Positions 18,350 to 26,560 of a stretch of DNA of 64,000 nt are shown here, piece by piece. A program made the translations under genes and the position numbers. Positions within the stretch are counted from its first letter, which is position 1, and each line of letters begins with the position of its first letter. The stretch is from NCBI RefSeq assembly GCF_003096675.1, contig NZ_QEKW01000009.1, positions 150,676-214,675 of the forward strand, written 5' to 3'. The DNA is from Actinomycetospora cinnamomea (GTDB taxonomy: Bacteria; Actinomycetota; Actinomycetes; Mycobacteriales; Pseudonocardiaceae). The notes below the pieces were generated by a model. That model was not told where the DNA came from. It ran no database searches and was given only the letters and a program-made list of their open reading frames with translations.

Positions 18350-19167
18350 GGGCTGACCCCGCGCCGGCGCAGCACGACCAGCAGCGGCACCCCGACCAGG
18401 CCCATCAGCACGCCGCCGACGAGGGCGACCGAGGGGCGCCCGAAGAACACGGCGGCGGCCATCGTCGAGGACAGGAACGTCCACACCCACAGCGTGAGGG
18501 GCAGCCGGTCGTCGCCGGCCTGCGCGTCGGGCAGGACGCGGTCCAGCGCCGCGATCATGAGCAGGGACACGAGCAGCCAGCCGGCGAAGTTGGAGACCGG
18601 GATGCCCGGCACCCCCGGCAGCGTCGGTGTCGGCTCGAGCCAGTACCAGTGCCCGGCCTCGACCATCTGCGGGTCGAGGAAGACGTCCCAGGTGGCCAGC
18701 GCCCAGGCGCCGAGCACGGTGGTCGCGAGCCGGGCGTGACGGGGCCGCAGGGCGGCGGTCAGGCGCCGGCCGACGATCAGCGAGGGGTAGGCCATCATCG
18801 TCCACGCCGCGGGCACCACCACCGGCACGCCGAGCACCGCGTGACCCAGCGAGCCGGTGTAGCGGTACTCCCCGAACGGCAGACCGGTCGCGAGCCCCAC
18901 CGACTCGGCCAGCAGCCCACCCCCACCGGCGACCAGGACGAGGCCCGCCGCGGCGCCCGGACCGCGCGTGAACAGGGCGTGGGCCACCGACGCGCACGCG
19001 AAGAGCGCCACCGCGAGCACGGTGAGAGTCGGGGTGCCGCCGCCGGTGAGGGGGAACGCGATCTGCACGCCGATCACCCCGGCACCGAGCGCCCACGGCA
19101 CCGCGTGCCGCGTCGGGCGGCCGGTGACGCCGCCGAGGACCGTGCGGGTGCGGGTCGCCGGGCTCAC
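18346..19167 (-). CDS. cruF: Carotenoid biosynthesis membrane protein, CruF-like hydratase
   Basis: A polytopic membrane protein of 273 residues matching the CruF family (carotenoid 1',2'-hydratase, which adds water across the terminal double bond of acyclic carotenoid ends). Conserved stretches recognisable are GLPFGEYRYTGSLGHAVLGVPVVVPAAW and TWDVFLDPQMVEAGHWYW, given here in short form: FGEYRYTG, WDVFLDPQM and SNFAGW. The family recognition is by these patterns. The GTG start overlaps the YihY-like gene stop. It belongs to the same coupled run of four genes. Confidence 0.85.
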   Translation of the reverse strand: MSPATRTRTVLGGVTGRPTRHAVPWALGAGVIGVQIAFPLTGGGTPTLTVLAVALFACASVAHALFTRGPGAAAGLVLVAGGGGLLAESVGLATGLPFGEYRYTGSLGHAVLGVPVVVPAAWTMMAYPSLIVGRRLTAALRPRHARLATTVLGAWALATWDVFLDPQMVEAGHWYWLEPTPTLPGVPGIPVSNFAGWLLVSLLMIAALDRVLPDAQAGDDRLPLTLWVWTFLSSTMAAAVFFGRPSVALVGGVLMGLVGVPLLVVLRRRGVSP

Positions 19168-20099
19168 CGGCCAGCCCCGACGGTCACCGCGGCGGCCGGC
19201 GGCGGGCCGTCCGGGGTGTCCGGGGTGCCCTGGGGGCCCGGCGCCTCGTCGGCCACCGGGACGCCGTCACGGTGGCCGCGCCGGCGCCGGTCGAGCGCCT
19301 CGGTGGCCGCCCACCCGAGGAGCAGCAGCACGTGCAGCACGAACATCCACAGCGCGATCGCGACGATCGCCCCGACGATGTCGAGCCCGCCGAAGGGGAT
19401 GCCGAGGTCGATCGGCAGCGCGAGGAACAGCAGGAAGCCCTGGAGGAAGCCCGAGAGCACCGCCGACGTCCCGAAGGCCCCGAGCAGGACCGGGACCCAG
19501 GCCGGCCCGCCGGGCGCGACGACGCGGAACCCCCAGGTCACCACGACGCCGATCGCGACGAACGAGACGTGGAAGGCGACGACCACCTGTCCCAGGGTGC
19601 CCGCGAACCCGCCGATGCGCGCGAGGTGGGCCAGCAGCGGCGCGGTGGCGAACACCCCGAGGGCGAGGAACGGCACGGCGAGCACCAGCGGCAGCAGGCT
19701 CAACCGCGCGCGCCAGCCGGTGAAGCGGTCGCGGCGCGGGGACAGCCGCAGGCTCGCGCGACGCAGGCCCTCCCCGTAGAAGGTGGCCGGCAGGATCGTC
19801 ACCAGCGCACCCCACGGACCCAGCTCGAGCCCCGCACGCACGAGGGCGTCGAACACCGGGCGTGCCCCCATCTCCGGCGGCACGAGCAGCCGCAGGTCGG
19901 CGAGCCACACGGCGACCTGCTCCGGCGAGCTGATCACCGACGCGCCCCACACCGCGAGCAGCAACCACGGCACGACGCCCAGGCCGGCGAAGTAGGTCAG
20001 CCCGGCGGCGACGGCGGCCAGGTCTCGGCCGCGCAGCGTGGACGCCACCGCGCGGGCGAGCTCCACCGGTGCGGTCGACGACAGGGGGCGGCTCGGCAC
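19164..20099 (-). CDS. YihY/BrkB-family inner membrane protein
   Basis: A 311-residue protein with about six membrane helices in the YihY (formerly BrkB/RNase BN) pattern: AAGLTYFAGLGVVPWLLL, then GALVTILPATFYGEGLRR and later GLDIVGAIVAIALWMFVLHV. The biochemical function of this family is unsettled. The start is taken as the GTG at 20099 (VPSRPLSST) although no strong ribosome binding site is visible; the open frame continues upstream as antisense. It is first in a run of four overlapping genes ending with the carotene desaturase. Confidence 0.82.
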   Translation of the reverse strand: MPSRPLSSTAPVELARAVASTLRGRDLAAVAAGLTYFAGLGVVPWLLLAVWGASVISSPEQVAVWLADLRLLVPPEMGARPVFDALVRAGLELGPWGALVTILPATFYGEGLRRASLRLSPRRDRFTGWRARLSLLPLVLAVPFLALGVFATAPLLAHLARIGGFAGTLGQVVVAFHVSFVAIGVVVTWGFRVVAPGGPAWVPVLLGAFGTSAVLSGFLQGFLLFLALPIDLGIPFGGLDIVGAIVAIALWMFVLHVLLLLGWAATEALDRRRRGHRDGVPVADEAPGPQGTPDTPDGPPPAAAVTVGAGR

Positions 20100-20152
20100 T
20101 GCGTCTGCGTACCCGCGCCCGGTGTCCGGCAACCGAGGGCGGCCCCGGGGGG

Positions 20153-20977
20153 TCACGGCCCCGGAGGTGCCGTGACGGGGGCGGCGCGCGTCCCCGGTCC
20201 CGCGCGCTCCACGGCCGGCCAGCCCGTGTCGTGAGCGCGTTCGGCCTCCTCGGCCCGCCCGCCGCCCCGCAGCCCGAACAGCCGCTTGGCGACCAGCAGG
20301 TAGGCGACGACGGCGACGTTGACGACGAGCGCGACGACCTTGACGGGCGTGGGTCCGTGGGTGATCTCCCAGACCTCGGGCACCAGCAGCACGGTGGTGG
20401 CGACGAAGGTCAGGTACTCCGCCCACCGCCGCGCGTACCAGAGCCCGACGGCCTCGACGGATTCGAGCACGGCGTAGGCGAGGAGCGCGACGGCGAGCCA
20501 GTAGAGCGTCGCGGCCGGGACGGCGAACGCCCGCTCGACCTCGACCAGCAGCGTCGGACCACCGTGGCCGACGGGGCCCGGGATGCCCGCCTGCAGGATG
20601 CCGACGATCTGCCCGGCGGTCGGGCCCCACGCCTCGCGGTAGGCGGCGAACAGCAGGACGGCGGTCCCGAACAGGGTGAGCACGACGACGTGCACCGCGC
20701 GGTCGAGCGCGATGAGGCGCAGCACGTACCGGTCGCGCAGGGGACGTCCGCGCAGGGGGACCTCGACCTCCCCGGGGTCGGGCACCGTGGCGCGGGCGGG
20801 ACGGGCGGGGGCCGCGCGCGGCAGCCACGCGTCGCAGCGCAGGCACCGGTGCCAGCGCAGGCCGTCGGCGTCCTCGCGCACCAGCAGGGCGTCCTGGGCA
20901 CGCACGGTGGCGGCGTCGGTGCCGACGAGCGCGTGGCCGTGCAGCGAACAGCCCAGCAGCTCGTAGCCCACCTTCAC
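20153..20977 (-). CDS. DUF2127 membrane protein with N-terminal Cys-rich segment
   Basis: A 274-residue protein. The first 60 residues hold a possible zinc ribbon-like pattern (GCSLHGH with HRCLRCDAWL). The rest has four hydrophobic segments, with ALDRAVHVVVLTLFGTAVLL and the pattern YAVLESVEAVGLWYARRWAEYLTF typical of DUF2127, followed by a charged tail. Function is unknown. The GTG/ATG start at 20977 is preceded by an AAGGTG-like sequence. It lies just downstream of the GT9 gene on the same strand. Confidence 0.82.
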   Translation of the reverse strand: MKVGYELLGCSLHGHALVGTDAATVRAQDALLVREDADGLRWHRCLRCDAWLPRAAPARPARATVPDPGEVEVPLRGRPLRDRYVLRLIALDRAVHVVVLTLFGTAVLLFAAYREAWGPTAGQIVGILQAGIPGPVGHGGPTLLVEVERAFAVPAATLYWLAVALLAYAVLESVEAVGLWYARRWAEYLTFVATTVLLVPEVWEITHGPTPVKVVALVVNVAVVAYLLVAKRLFGLRGGGRAEEAERAHDTGWPAVERAGPGTRAAPVTAPPGP

Positions 20978-20998
20978 GGAAGGTGATGCTAGGCGGGG

Positions 20999-21985
20999 TC
21001 AGGCGGGAACGGCAGGGATCAACGGGGCGAGCGCGGCCAGCACTTCGTCGGGGGTGACCGCGAGGAGCGCGGGGTCGGGATCGTCGGCGAAGCGCTCGCC
21101 GCGGCGGGCGGCGGCGTCACCGAGGACGACGTGCGGGCCGCCGGGCGGGGGACCCCACTGGCTCGGCGGCACGGGCCCGAACAGCGTCACCGAGGGTGTG
21201 CCCAAGGCGGTGGCGACGTGGCTGATGCCGGTGTCGCCGGCGAGGACGAGCCTCGCGGCGGCGACGAGGTCGAGCAGCCCGGCGAGGTCGGTGCGCCCGC
21301 CGAGGTCGGCGTCGGGCGGCAGGCCGGCGCGGACGACCACCTCGGCGGTGAGGCGGCGCTCGCCGTCCCCGCCGGTGACGACGACCGGGTGGCCCTGGCG
21401 GGCGAGGGCGCCGGTGACGACCGCGAAGCGCTCGGGCGGCCAGCGCTTCGCGCCGTAGGCGGCGCCGGGGTGCACCACGACCGGCCCGGCGGGGGCGGCG
21501 CGCCGCCCGGGCAGGCGCAGGTCGTCGGCGGCGTCGCGCGCGGTGGCCTCGTCGACCAGACCGGCGGCGGCGAGCAGGTCGCACCAGCGTCGCCGTTCCG
21601 GGCGGGCGGGGTCGTCGGTCCACGGCGGCCCGGCCCAGGACGGCCCGTCACCGTCCGGCCCTTCTGCGTCCGGCAGGGCGTGCCCGATCCGCCGACGCGG
21701 GGCCAGCGCGTCCAACCGCGCGTGGCTCTCCGGCCCGCGGCCGTGGAGGTTGACGGCGACGTCCGTACGTGCGTGATCTTCTGAGCTATAGCTCGAAAGA
21801 TCACGCACGTGCCGATCCACCGCCTCGATCCGCGCCACCAGCGGGGCCAGGGCGGCGGGGGCGACGAGGACGATCTCGTGCCCGGGCAGGGCCCGGCGCA
21901 GCAGGCGCAGCGCCGGGACGGCGACGAGCAGGTCCCCGAGCCCGAGGTCGCGCAGGACGACGGCGTGCGGGGACGGGGTGGTCAC
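20999..21985 (-). CDS. Glycosyltransferase family 9 (heptosyltransferase-like) carrying an in-frame palindrome
   Basis: A 328-residue GT-B enzyme of the ADP-heptose:LPS heptosyltransferase family. It has LRDLGLGDLLVAVPALRLLRRALPGHEIVLV, in short GLGDLLVAVPAL, at the N terminus; VVHPGAAYGAKRWPPERFA in the middle; and the donor-site motif LAGDTGISHVATALGTPSVTLFGP near the C terminus. Between the first helices and the strand VAVNLHGRGPESH a family 1 palindrome is translated as HVRDLSSYSSEDHAR without breaking the frame. The GTG at 21985 (VTTPSPHAVVLRD) is preferred to an upstream start that would run into another palindrome. It probably belongs functionally with the heptose cluster that begins 1.7 kb to the right. 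Confidence 0.9.
   Translation of the reverse strand: MTTPSPHAVVLRDLGLGDLLVAVPALRLLRRALPGHEIVLVAPAALAPLVARIEAVDRHVRDLSSYSSEDHARTDVAVNLHGRGPESHARLDALAPRRRIGHALPDAEGPDGDGPSWAGPPWTDDPARPERRRWCDLLAAAGLVDEATARDAADDLRLPGRRAAPAGPVVVHPGAAYGAKRWPPERFAVVTGALARQGHPVVVTGGDGERRLTAEVVVRAGLPPDADLGGRTDLAGLLDLVAAARLVLAGDTGISHVATALGTPSVTLFGPVPPSQWGPPPGGPHVVLGDAAARRGERFADDPDPALLAVTPDEVLAALAPLIPAVPA
21767..21810. repeat. Family 1 palindrome, copy A (inside GT9 gene)
   Basis: A 44-base inverted repeat, ACGTGCGTGATCTTCTGAGC on one side, centred on TATA, with two mismatches between arms (CT versus TC). It lies within the GT9 coding sequence and is read on the minus strand in the register GTG-CGT-GAT-CTT, identical to copy B. 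The arms otherwise match copies B, C and D. Confidence 0.95.
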
Positions 21986-21987
21986 GT

Positions 21988-22027
21988 GTGCGTGCTTGCC
22001 CGTGTCAGGGGACGCGCAAGCACGCAC
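21988..22027. repeat. Family 2 palindrome, degenerate copy
   Basis: Arms GTGCGTGCTTGCCCGT and ACGCGCAAGCACGCAC (one mismatch) with an eight-base loop. It lies between the stop of the first SigF gene and the start of the GT9 gene, which follow each other on the minus strand. It shares the GTGCGTGC end with the copy near 10.0 kb. Likely transcription terminator for the sigma operon. Confidence 0.75.
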
Positions 22028-22045
22028 GAGCGCGCAGCGCCACGC

Positions 22046-23035
22046 TCAGCGGGCGTCGCCGAGGCCGTCGCGCAGCTGGGCCAGGGTCTTGGCGAGCAGC
22101 CGCGACACGTGCATCTGCGAGATGCCGACGCGCTCGGCGATCTGCGACTGCGTCATGTTCTTGAAGAAGCGCAACATGATGATCGTGCGCTCGCGCTGGG
22201 GCAGCTTCTCCAGCAGCGGGGCCAGCGACTGCTGGTACTCCACCTGCTCGAGCGCGGCGTCGGCCTCGCCCAGCAGGTCGGAGACCGTGCCCGAGTCGGG
22301 GTCGTCGACGAGCATCTCGTCCAGCGAGCCGCTGCGGTAGGCGTTCGACGCCTCGAGCGCCTCGAGCACCTCCTCCTTCGCGATGCCCAGGTGCTCGGCC
22401 AGCTCGGCGGCGTTCGGCGCGCGCCCGAGCGTCTGCGACATCTGCGACATCGCCGAGGACAGCGTGACGTTGAGGTCCTTGAGCCGGCGCGGCACGCGCA
22501 TCGACCAGGCCTGGTCACGGAAGTGCCGCCGGACCTCGCCCGTGATCGTCGGCACGGCGTAGGACAGGAAGTCCGTGCCGCGGGCCGGGTCGTACCGGTC
22601 GACGGCGTTGATCAGACCGAGGGTGGCGACCTGCTCGAGGTCCTCCTCCGGCTCCCCGCGTCGCGAGAACCGCCGCGCGATGTGCTGGGCCACCGGCAGG
22701 TGCCCACGAACGAGCTCGTCGCGCAGGCGCTGCCGCTCCGGGCTGCCGACCTCGTGCGCGGCGTGCTCCGCGAGCTTCGGCATGAGGTGGTCGTACTCGC
22801 CCCGGGACGAGCTGCGCCGACCGTCGTCGCGGTCGGAGGACCGGTCCTGCCGACCGTCCTGGTCGCCGTCCTGACGCCCGTCCTGGGTCCCGTCCGAGGT
22901 GGCGTCCGTCGCAGCGGTCTCGGTCATGGTGTCGATGGAGCTCACGTCCGTGGTGTCGGGGGTGGGCGGGCCCTGCGGGTCGGACGCTGCGGGGGACGGA
23001 CCGGTGTCCGCCGCGGCGTGGGGCGGGGGCGTCAC
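22046..23035 (-). CDS. sigF: SigF/SigB-family alternative sigma factor (first copy)
   Basis: A 329-residue group 3 sigma factor. After an unusually long disordered N-terminal segment (about 80 residues, rich in Asp, Gln, Arg and repeats of DGRQD), it has region 2 (EDLEQVATLGLINAVDRYDP, FLSYAVPTITGEVRRHFRD), region 3 (GRAPNAAELAEHLG) and region 4 with its helix-turn-helix (MTQSQIAERVGISQMHVSRLL). It directs RNA polymerase to general-stress or developmental promoters. The GTG start overlaps the stop of the anti-sigma gene (GTGA). A paralogous module lies near 42-44 kb. The N-terminal extension is absent from the paralog. Confidence 0.94.
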   Translation of the reverse strand: MTPPPHAAADTGPSPAASDPQGPPTPDTTDVSSIDTMTETAATDATSDGTQDGRQDGDQDGRQDRSSDRDDGRRSSSRGEYDHLMPKLAEHAAHEVGSPERQRLRDELVRGHLPVAQHIARRFSRRGEPEEDLEQVATLGLINAVDRYDPARGTDFLSYAVPTITGEVRRHFRDQAWSMRVPRRLKDLNVTLSSAMSQMSQTLGRAPNAAELAEHLGIAKEEVLEALEASNAYRSGSLDEMLVDDPDSGTVSDLLGEADAALEQVEYQQSLAPLLEKLPQRERTIIMLRFFKNMTQSQIAERVGISQMHVSRLLAKTLAQLRDGLGDAR

Positions 23036-23556
23036 GGCCCCGAGGTCCCGGGACGATCGTGCATCGACGCGACGGCGGCGGCATCGGGAGCGGGCCGACG
23101 GGAGGGGGCGATCCCGTCCGGTCGGGTGGTGTCCGGGCGGCGGACGGTCATGCGCAGCGCGAGCCGGTGCGCCTCACCCGGCGCCGTCGGGGCCTCGGAG
23201 AGCACGCGCACGTCGTCGGCCAGCACCGTCAGCACGCGCCACGCGAACGTGTCGGTCGGCAGCCCGGTCGGTCCGGTCGTCGACACCGAGGCGGTCATGG
23301 AGAGGCGCTCGTCGTCGACCACGAACGTGCACGTCAGCTTCGTCCCCGGACGGGCCAGCTCGGCCAGGCACGTGCAGGCCTCGTCCACGGCGAGACGCAG
23401 GTCGTCCACCGCGTCGAGGGGGAACTCCGCGCGCAACGCGAGGTCACCGGCGACGGTCCGCACGGTGACCAGCGCTTCCGGGACGGCCAGCACGCGCACT
23501 TCCACGTCACGCGGCGCACCCGGTCCCCGGTCATCGGGCGGCTGGGGGCGGATCAA
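23032..23556 (-). CDS. Anti-sigma factor of RsbW/HATPase fold (first copy)
   Basis: A 174-residue protein with the GHKL ATPase-like fold, N-box region LRLAVDEACTCLAEL. The Asn expected in the N-box (DEACTN) is Cys, and no clear DxGxG G1 box is visible, so kinase activity may be lost and partner switching may rely on binding alone. A TTG start at 23556 is proposed from GGGAGG seven bases upstream and loss of similarity further upstream. It is translationally coupled to the SigF gene and would sequester it. Confidence 0.83.
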   Translation of the reverse strand: MIRPQPPDDRGPGAPRDVEVRVLAVPEALVTVRTVAGDLALRAEFPLDAVDDLRLAVDEACTCLAELARPGTKLTCTFVVDDERLSMTASVSTTGPTGLPTDTFAWRVLTVLADDVRVLSEAPTAPGEAHRLALRMTVRRPDTTRPDGIAPSRRPAPDAAAVASMHDRPGTSGP

Positions 23557-23626
23557 CGTGGTTCCTCCCGATCGGTCACGTCCGCGGAACCGCGGACAGA
23601 CCGGCGAGGCTCCGGTCTCCCGGCGT

Positions 23627-23652
23627 GTACCCGGGGCCCCCGACCACAAACC
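23627..23652 (-). promoter_or_regulatory. Candidate SigF-type promoter of the anti-sigma/sigF operon
   Basis: On the minus strand GGTTTG (-35) and GGGTAC (-10) are separated so that GTTT-N15-GGGTA is formed, close to the actinobacterial SigF consensus. The predicted start point is about 65 bases upstream of the TTG start of the anti-sigma gene. This would make the operon autoregulated. Confidence 0.6.
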
Positions 23653-23732
23653 GGAGCGCCACCCGGCCCTCAGCGTGTCCCGTCTCGCCCGCCCGCGCGG
23701 CTCGTGGTGTGCTCCCGTCCGTGCCCGAGGCC

Positions 23733-24266
23733 GTGAGCACCCCACCCCGCGCCGTGCTCTTCGACCGCGACGGCACCCTCGTCGTCGACGTCCCCTACAA
23801 CGGCGACCCGGCCGCGGTGGAGCCCGTGCCGGCCGCCGCGGAGGCGCTCGCTCGGATTCGGGCGGCGGGCGTGCCGGTCGGCGTCGTCAGCAACCAGTCC
23901 GGGGTCGCGCGCGGGCTGCTGGCGCCGGGCCAGGTCGAGGCGGTCAACGCCCGCATCGCCGAGCTGCTCGGGCCCTTCGCGGTGTGGCGCTGGTGCCCGC
24001 ACGGCGCCGGGGACGGGTGCGCGTGCCGCAAGCCCGCGCCCGGCATGGTGCTCGACGCCGCGGCGGCGCTGGGCCTCGCGCCGTCAAAGGTCGCCGTGAT
24101 CGGTGACATCGCCGCCGACGTCGGGGCCGCCGACGCGGCGGGCGCCCGCGCGGTGCTCGTGCCCACCCCGGCGACCCGCCGCGAGGAGGTGGCGGCGGCC
24201 GCGGAGCGCGGCATCCTCGCCGGGGACCTGCTGGGCGCGGTGGCGCTGCTGGGGTTCCGGCCGTGA
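23733..24266 (+). CDS. gmhB: D-glycero-D-manno-heptose 1,7-bisphosphate phosphatase-like HAD phosphatase
   Basis: A 177-residue HAD-IIIA phosphatase. Motif I is FDRDGTLVVDVPYN, motif II is VVSNQSGVARG, and motif III/IV are CRKPAPGM and VIGDIAADVGAA. The zinc-binding loop CPHGAGDGCACRK is the hallmark of GmhB. It removes the C7 phosphate from heptose bisphosphate in the ADP-heptose pathway. Two GTG starts are possible (23721 and 23733); the second is used because similarity starts there, and neither has a strong ribosome binding site. It is coupled to the following GT9 gene by GTGA and heads the heptose cluster. Confidence 0.87.
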   Translation: MSTPPRAVLFDRDGTLVVDVPYNGDPAAVEPVPAAAEALARIRAAGVPVGVVSNQSGVARGLLAPGQVEAVNARIAELLGPFAVWRWCPHGAGDGCACRKPAPGMVLDAAAALGLAPSKVAVIGDIAADVGAADAAGARAVLVPTPATRREEVAAAAERGILAGDLLGAVALLGFRP

Positions 24267-25387
24267 CACGCGTGCTGGTGGTGCGCCTCGACAGCGACGG
24301 CGACGTGCTCCTCGCCGGCCCGGCGGTCCGGGCGGTGGCGGCGGGCGCCGACGAGGTCGTCGCCGTCGTCGGGCCGAAGGGTCGCCAGGCCGCGGGCCTG
24401 CTGCCCGGGGTGGACGCGGTGACGGTGTGGCGCTGCCCGTGGGTGGACGGCGACCCCCCGCCGGTGACGCGGGGGGACACGGAGGCGGTGGTCGAGGCGC
24501 TCGCGGCCCTGCACGCCGACGAGGCGGTGGTGCTCACCTCGTTCCACCAGTCGCCGCTGCCCACCGCGCTCGTCCTGCGCCTGGCCGGTGTCCCGCGCAT
24601 CACCGCGGCGTCGGTGGACTACGCCGGGAGCCTGCTGGACGCCCGGCTGCGTCCCGGCGACCCCGCGGTCGACCCGACCGTCGACCTGCCCGACGACCTG
24701 CCCGAGCCCGAGCGGGCGCTCGCGGTGGCCGCCCGGGCCGGGTACGTGCTGCCCGCGGGCGACGACGGCCGCCTGGCGGTGGCCATCGACGACGACGCGC
24801 GCCGGGCGGCGGCCGCGCTGCTGGCCGCCGGGGGCGGCGACGGCGGTGGCGACGGCGGTGGCGACGGCGGTGGCGACGGCGGTGGCGAGGGCGGCTACGT
24901 CGTGCTGCACCCGGGGGCCTCGGTGCCGGCGCGGGCGTGGTCGCCGCACCGCGCGGCCGAGGGTGCCGCCGCGCTCGCCGCCGCCGGGCACCGGGTGGTC
25001 GTCACCGGCGCGCCCGGGGAGCGGGCGCTCACCGCGCAGGTCGCCGCGGCCGTCCCGGGCGGGCGCGGTGTCGATCTCGGCGGGCGCACCTCGTTCGCGT
25101 CGCTGGCCGCGGTCCTGGCCGGCGCGCAGGCCGTCGTGGTGGGCAACACGGGCCCCGCCCACCTGGCCGCCGCGGTGGGTGTGCCGGTCGTCTCCCTCTT
25201 CGCCCCCGTGGTGCCGCCGGAGCGGTGGGCCCCTTACGGAGTGCGACGGATTCTGCTCGGCGACCAGGACGCTCCCTGCCGCGGCACCCGCGCCCGGACG
25301 TGTCCCGTGCCTGGTCATCCGTGTCTGGACTCGGTCCGGGGTGCACATATCGTCGACGCGGTCGCCGCATTGCTATACGGAGAGTAG
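24263..25387 (+). CDS. Glycosyltransferase family 9 (heptosyltransferase-like)
   Basis: A 374-residue GT9. The N terminus is VLVVRLDSDGDVLLAGPAVRAV, and the donor-site block near the C terminus is VVGNTGPAHLAAAVGVPVVSLFAPVVPPERW, in short NTGPAHLAAA. Between the two Rossmann halves a (DGGG)n linker is encoded by a 12-base tandem repeat. The C-terminal segment has cysteines in CRGTRARTCPVPGHPC, a pattern often seen in actinobacterial members. It would transfer a heptose-type sugar to an unknown acceptor. The GTG start overlaps gmhB. Confidence 0.88.
   Translation: MTRVLVVRLDSDGDVLLAGPAVRAVAAGADEVVAVVGPKGRQAAGLLPGVDAVTVWRCPWVDGDPPPVTRGDTEAVVEALAALHADEAVVLTSFHQSPLPTALVLRLAGVPRITAASVDYAGSLLDARLRPGDPAVDPTVDLPDDLPEPERALAVAARAGYVLPAGDDGRLAVAIDDDARRAAAALLAAGGGDGGGDGGGDGGGDGGGEGGYVVLHPGASVPARAWSPHRAAEGAAALAAAGHRVVVTGAPGERALTAQVAAAVPGGRGVDLGGRTSFASLAAVLAGAQAVVVGNTGPAHLAAAVGVPVVSLFAPVVPPERWAPYGVRRILLGDQDAPCRGTRARTCPVPGHPCLDSVRGAHIVDAVAALLYGE
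24836..24883. repeat. 12-bp tandem repeat encoding a DGGG linker
   Basis: Four perfect copies of GGCGACGGCGGT are followed by one variant copy. They encode Gly-Asp-Gly-Gly units between the two domains of the GT9 enzyme. Such repeats change length by slippage without breaking the frame, because the unit is a multiple of three. Confidence 0.95.
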
Positions 25388-25438
25388 TAGTTCGCCGGGC
25401 GGAGTTTATGGGTTCGACGCGTAACCAATACCTCGCCG

Positions 25439-26554
25439 GTGACCTTGTACCCGACCCCCGCGCCCGCCCGGACGCCGGCCCCTGGACCAGACCGGGGCCC
25501 GGCGCGCACCGTGCTGCACTGGCACGTCCACGGCTCGTGGAGCACGGCCTTCGTCCAGGGCCGCCACACGTGCCTGCTGCCGGTGCTGCCCGAGGGCGGA
25601 CCGTGGGGCGGTGGTCGACCGGCCGCGTGGGACTGGCCCGCGCAGGCGCAGGAGGCCACGCCCGCCCAGATGCGGGAGCGTGCCGACGAGATCGACGTCG
25701 TGGTGCTGCAGCGCCCCGAGGAGATCGAGCTCACGGAGCGCTGGACGGGACGGCGGCCCGGGCGGGACCTGCCCGCGCTGTTCGTCGAGCACAACACCCC
25801 CAAGGGTGACGTGCCGACGACGCGCCACCCGCTCGCCGACCGGGACGACATCCCGGTGGTGCACGTGACCCACTTCAACGCGCTCATGTGGGACACGGGC
25901 CGGGCCCCGGTGCGCGTCGTCGAGCACGGCGTGCTCGACCCGGGCGACCGCTACACCGGCGAGCTGGACCGGGCCGCGGTCGTCGTCAACGAACCGGTCC
26001 GCCGCGGCCGGGTCACCGGCACGGACCTCCTTGCGGGGTTCGCGGACACCGTCGGTCTCGACGTCTACGGGATCGGCAGCGAACGCCTCCGCGAGGCCGT
26101 GACCCATCCGGACGTCGCCATCGGCGGCGACCTGCCGCAGGACCGTCTGCACACCGAGATGGCCCGCCACCGCGTCTATCTGCACCCCGTGCGGTGGACG
26201 TCGCTGGGCCTGTCGCTGATCGAGGCGATGATGCTGGGGATGCCGGTGGTGGCGCTGGCCACCACCGAGGCCGCGGTCGACGTCCCGGCCGAGGCCGGCG
26301 TCGTCGCCACCGACCTGGAGGTCCTGCGGGAGGGTCTGCGGGCCTACCGTGACGACCCCGAGCTGGCGCGCGCCGCCGGCGCCGCGGCCCGGGCCTCCGC
26401 CCTGGCCCGGCACGGGGTGGACCGCTTCCTGGTCGAGTGGGACCGCCTGCTGGACGAGGTGGTCCAGGGGGCGCCCGCACGGGGACGGCGCGACGTCGAG
26501 GACGACGTCGCCGGCACCGACCGGCCCCCGGGCCGGCTCGAGCCCGCCCTCTGA
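25439..26554 (+). CDS. Glycosyltransferase (GT4/GT1-like, GT-B fold)
   Basis: A 371-residue glycosyltransferase. The N-terminal half is less conserved (VLHWHVHGSW, ALFVEHNTPKGDVPTTRHP, VVHVTHFNALMW). The C-terminal half has the GT4 donor-site pattern WTSLGLSLIEAMMLGMPVVALATTEAAVDVP with the E-x7-E motif. A GTG start is used but lacks an evident ribosome binding site; the GTG before LHWHVHG is an alternative. The disordered C-terminal tail is rich in Arg/Asp. It is part of the plus-strand heptose cluster. Donor and acceptor are unknown. Confidence 0.82.
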   Translation: MTLYPTPAPARTPAPGPDRGPARTVLHWHVHGSWSTAFVQGRHTCLLPVLPEGGPWGGGRPAAWDWPAQAQEATPAQMRERADEIDVVVLQRPEEIELTERWTGRRPGRDLPALFVEHNTPKGDVPTTRHPLADRDDIPVVHVTHFNALMWDTGRAPVRVVEHGVLDPGDRYTGELDRAAVVVNEPVRRGRVTGTDLLAGFADTVGLDVYGIGSERLREAVTHPDVAIGGDLPQDRLHTEMARHRVYLHPVRWTSLGLSLIEAMMLGMPVVALATTEAAVDVPAEAGVVATDLEVLREGLRAYRDDPELARAAGAAARASALARHGVDRFLVEWDRLLDEVVQGAPARGRRDVEDDVAGTDRPPGRLEPAL

Positions 26555-26560
26555 GGCGGG

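Noticed and set aside
24836..24883. Short tandem repeats considered as a CRISPR or regulatory array
   Set aside because: The units are contiguous 12-mers with no spacers and lie in frame inside a glycosyltransferase gene, coding a linker.
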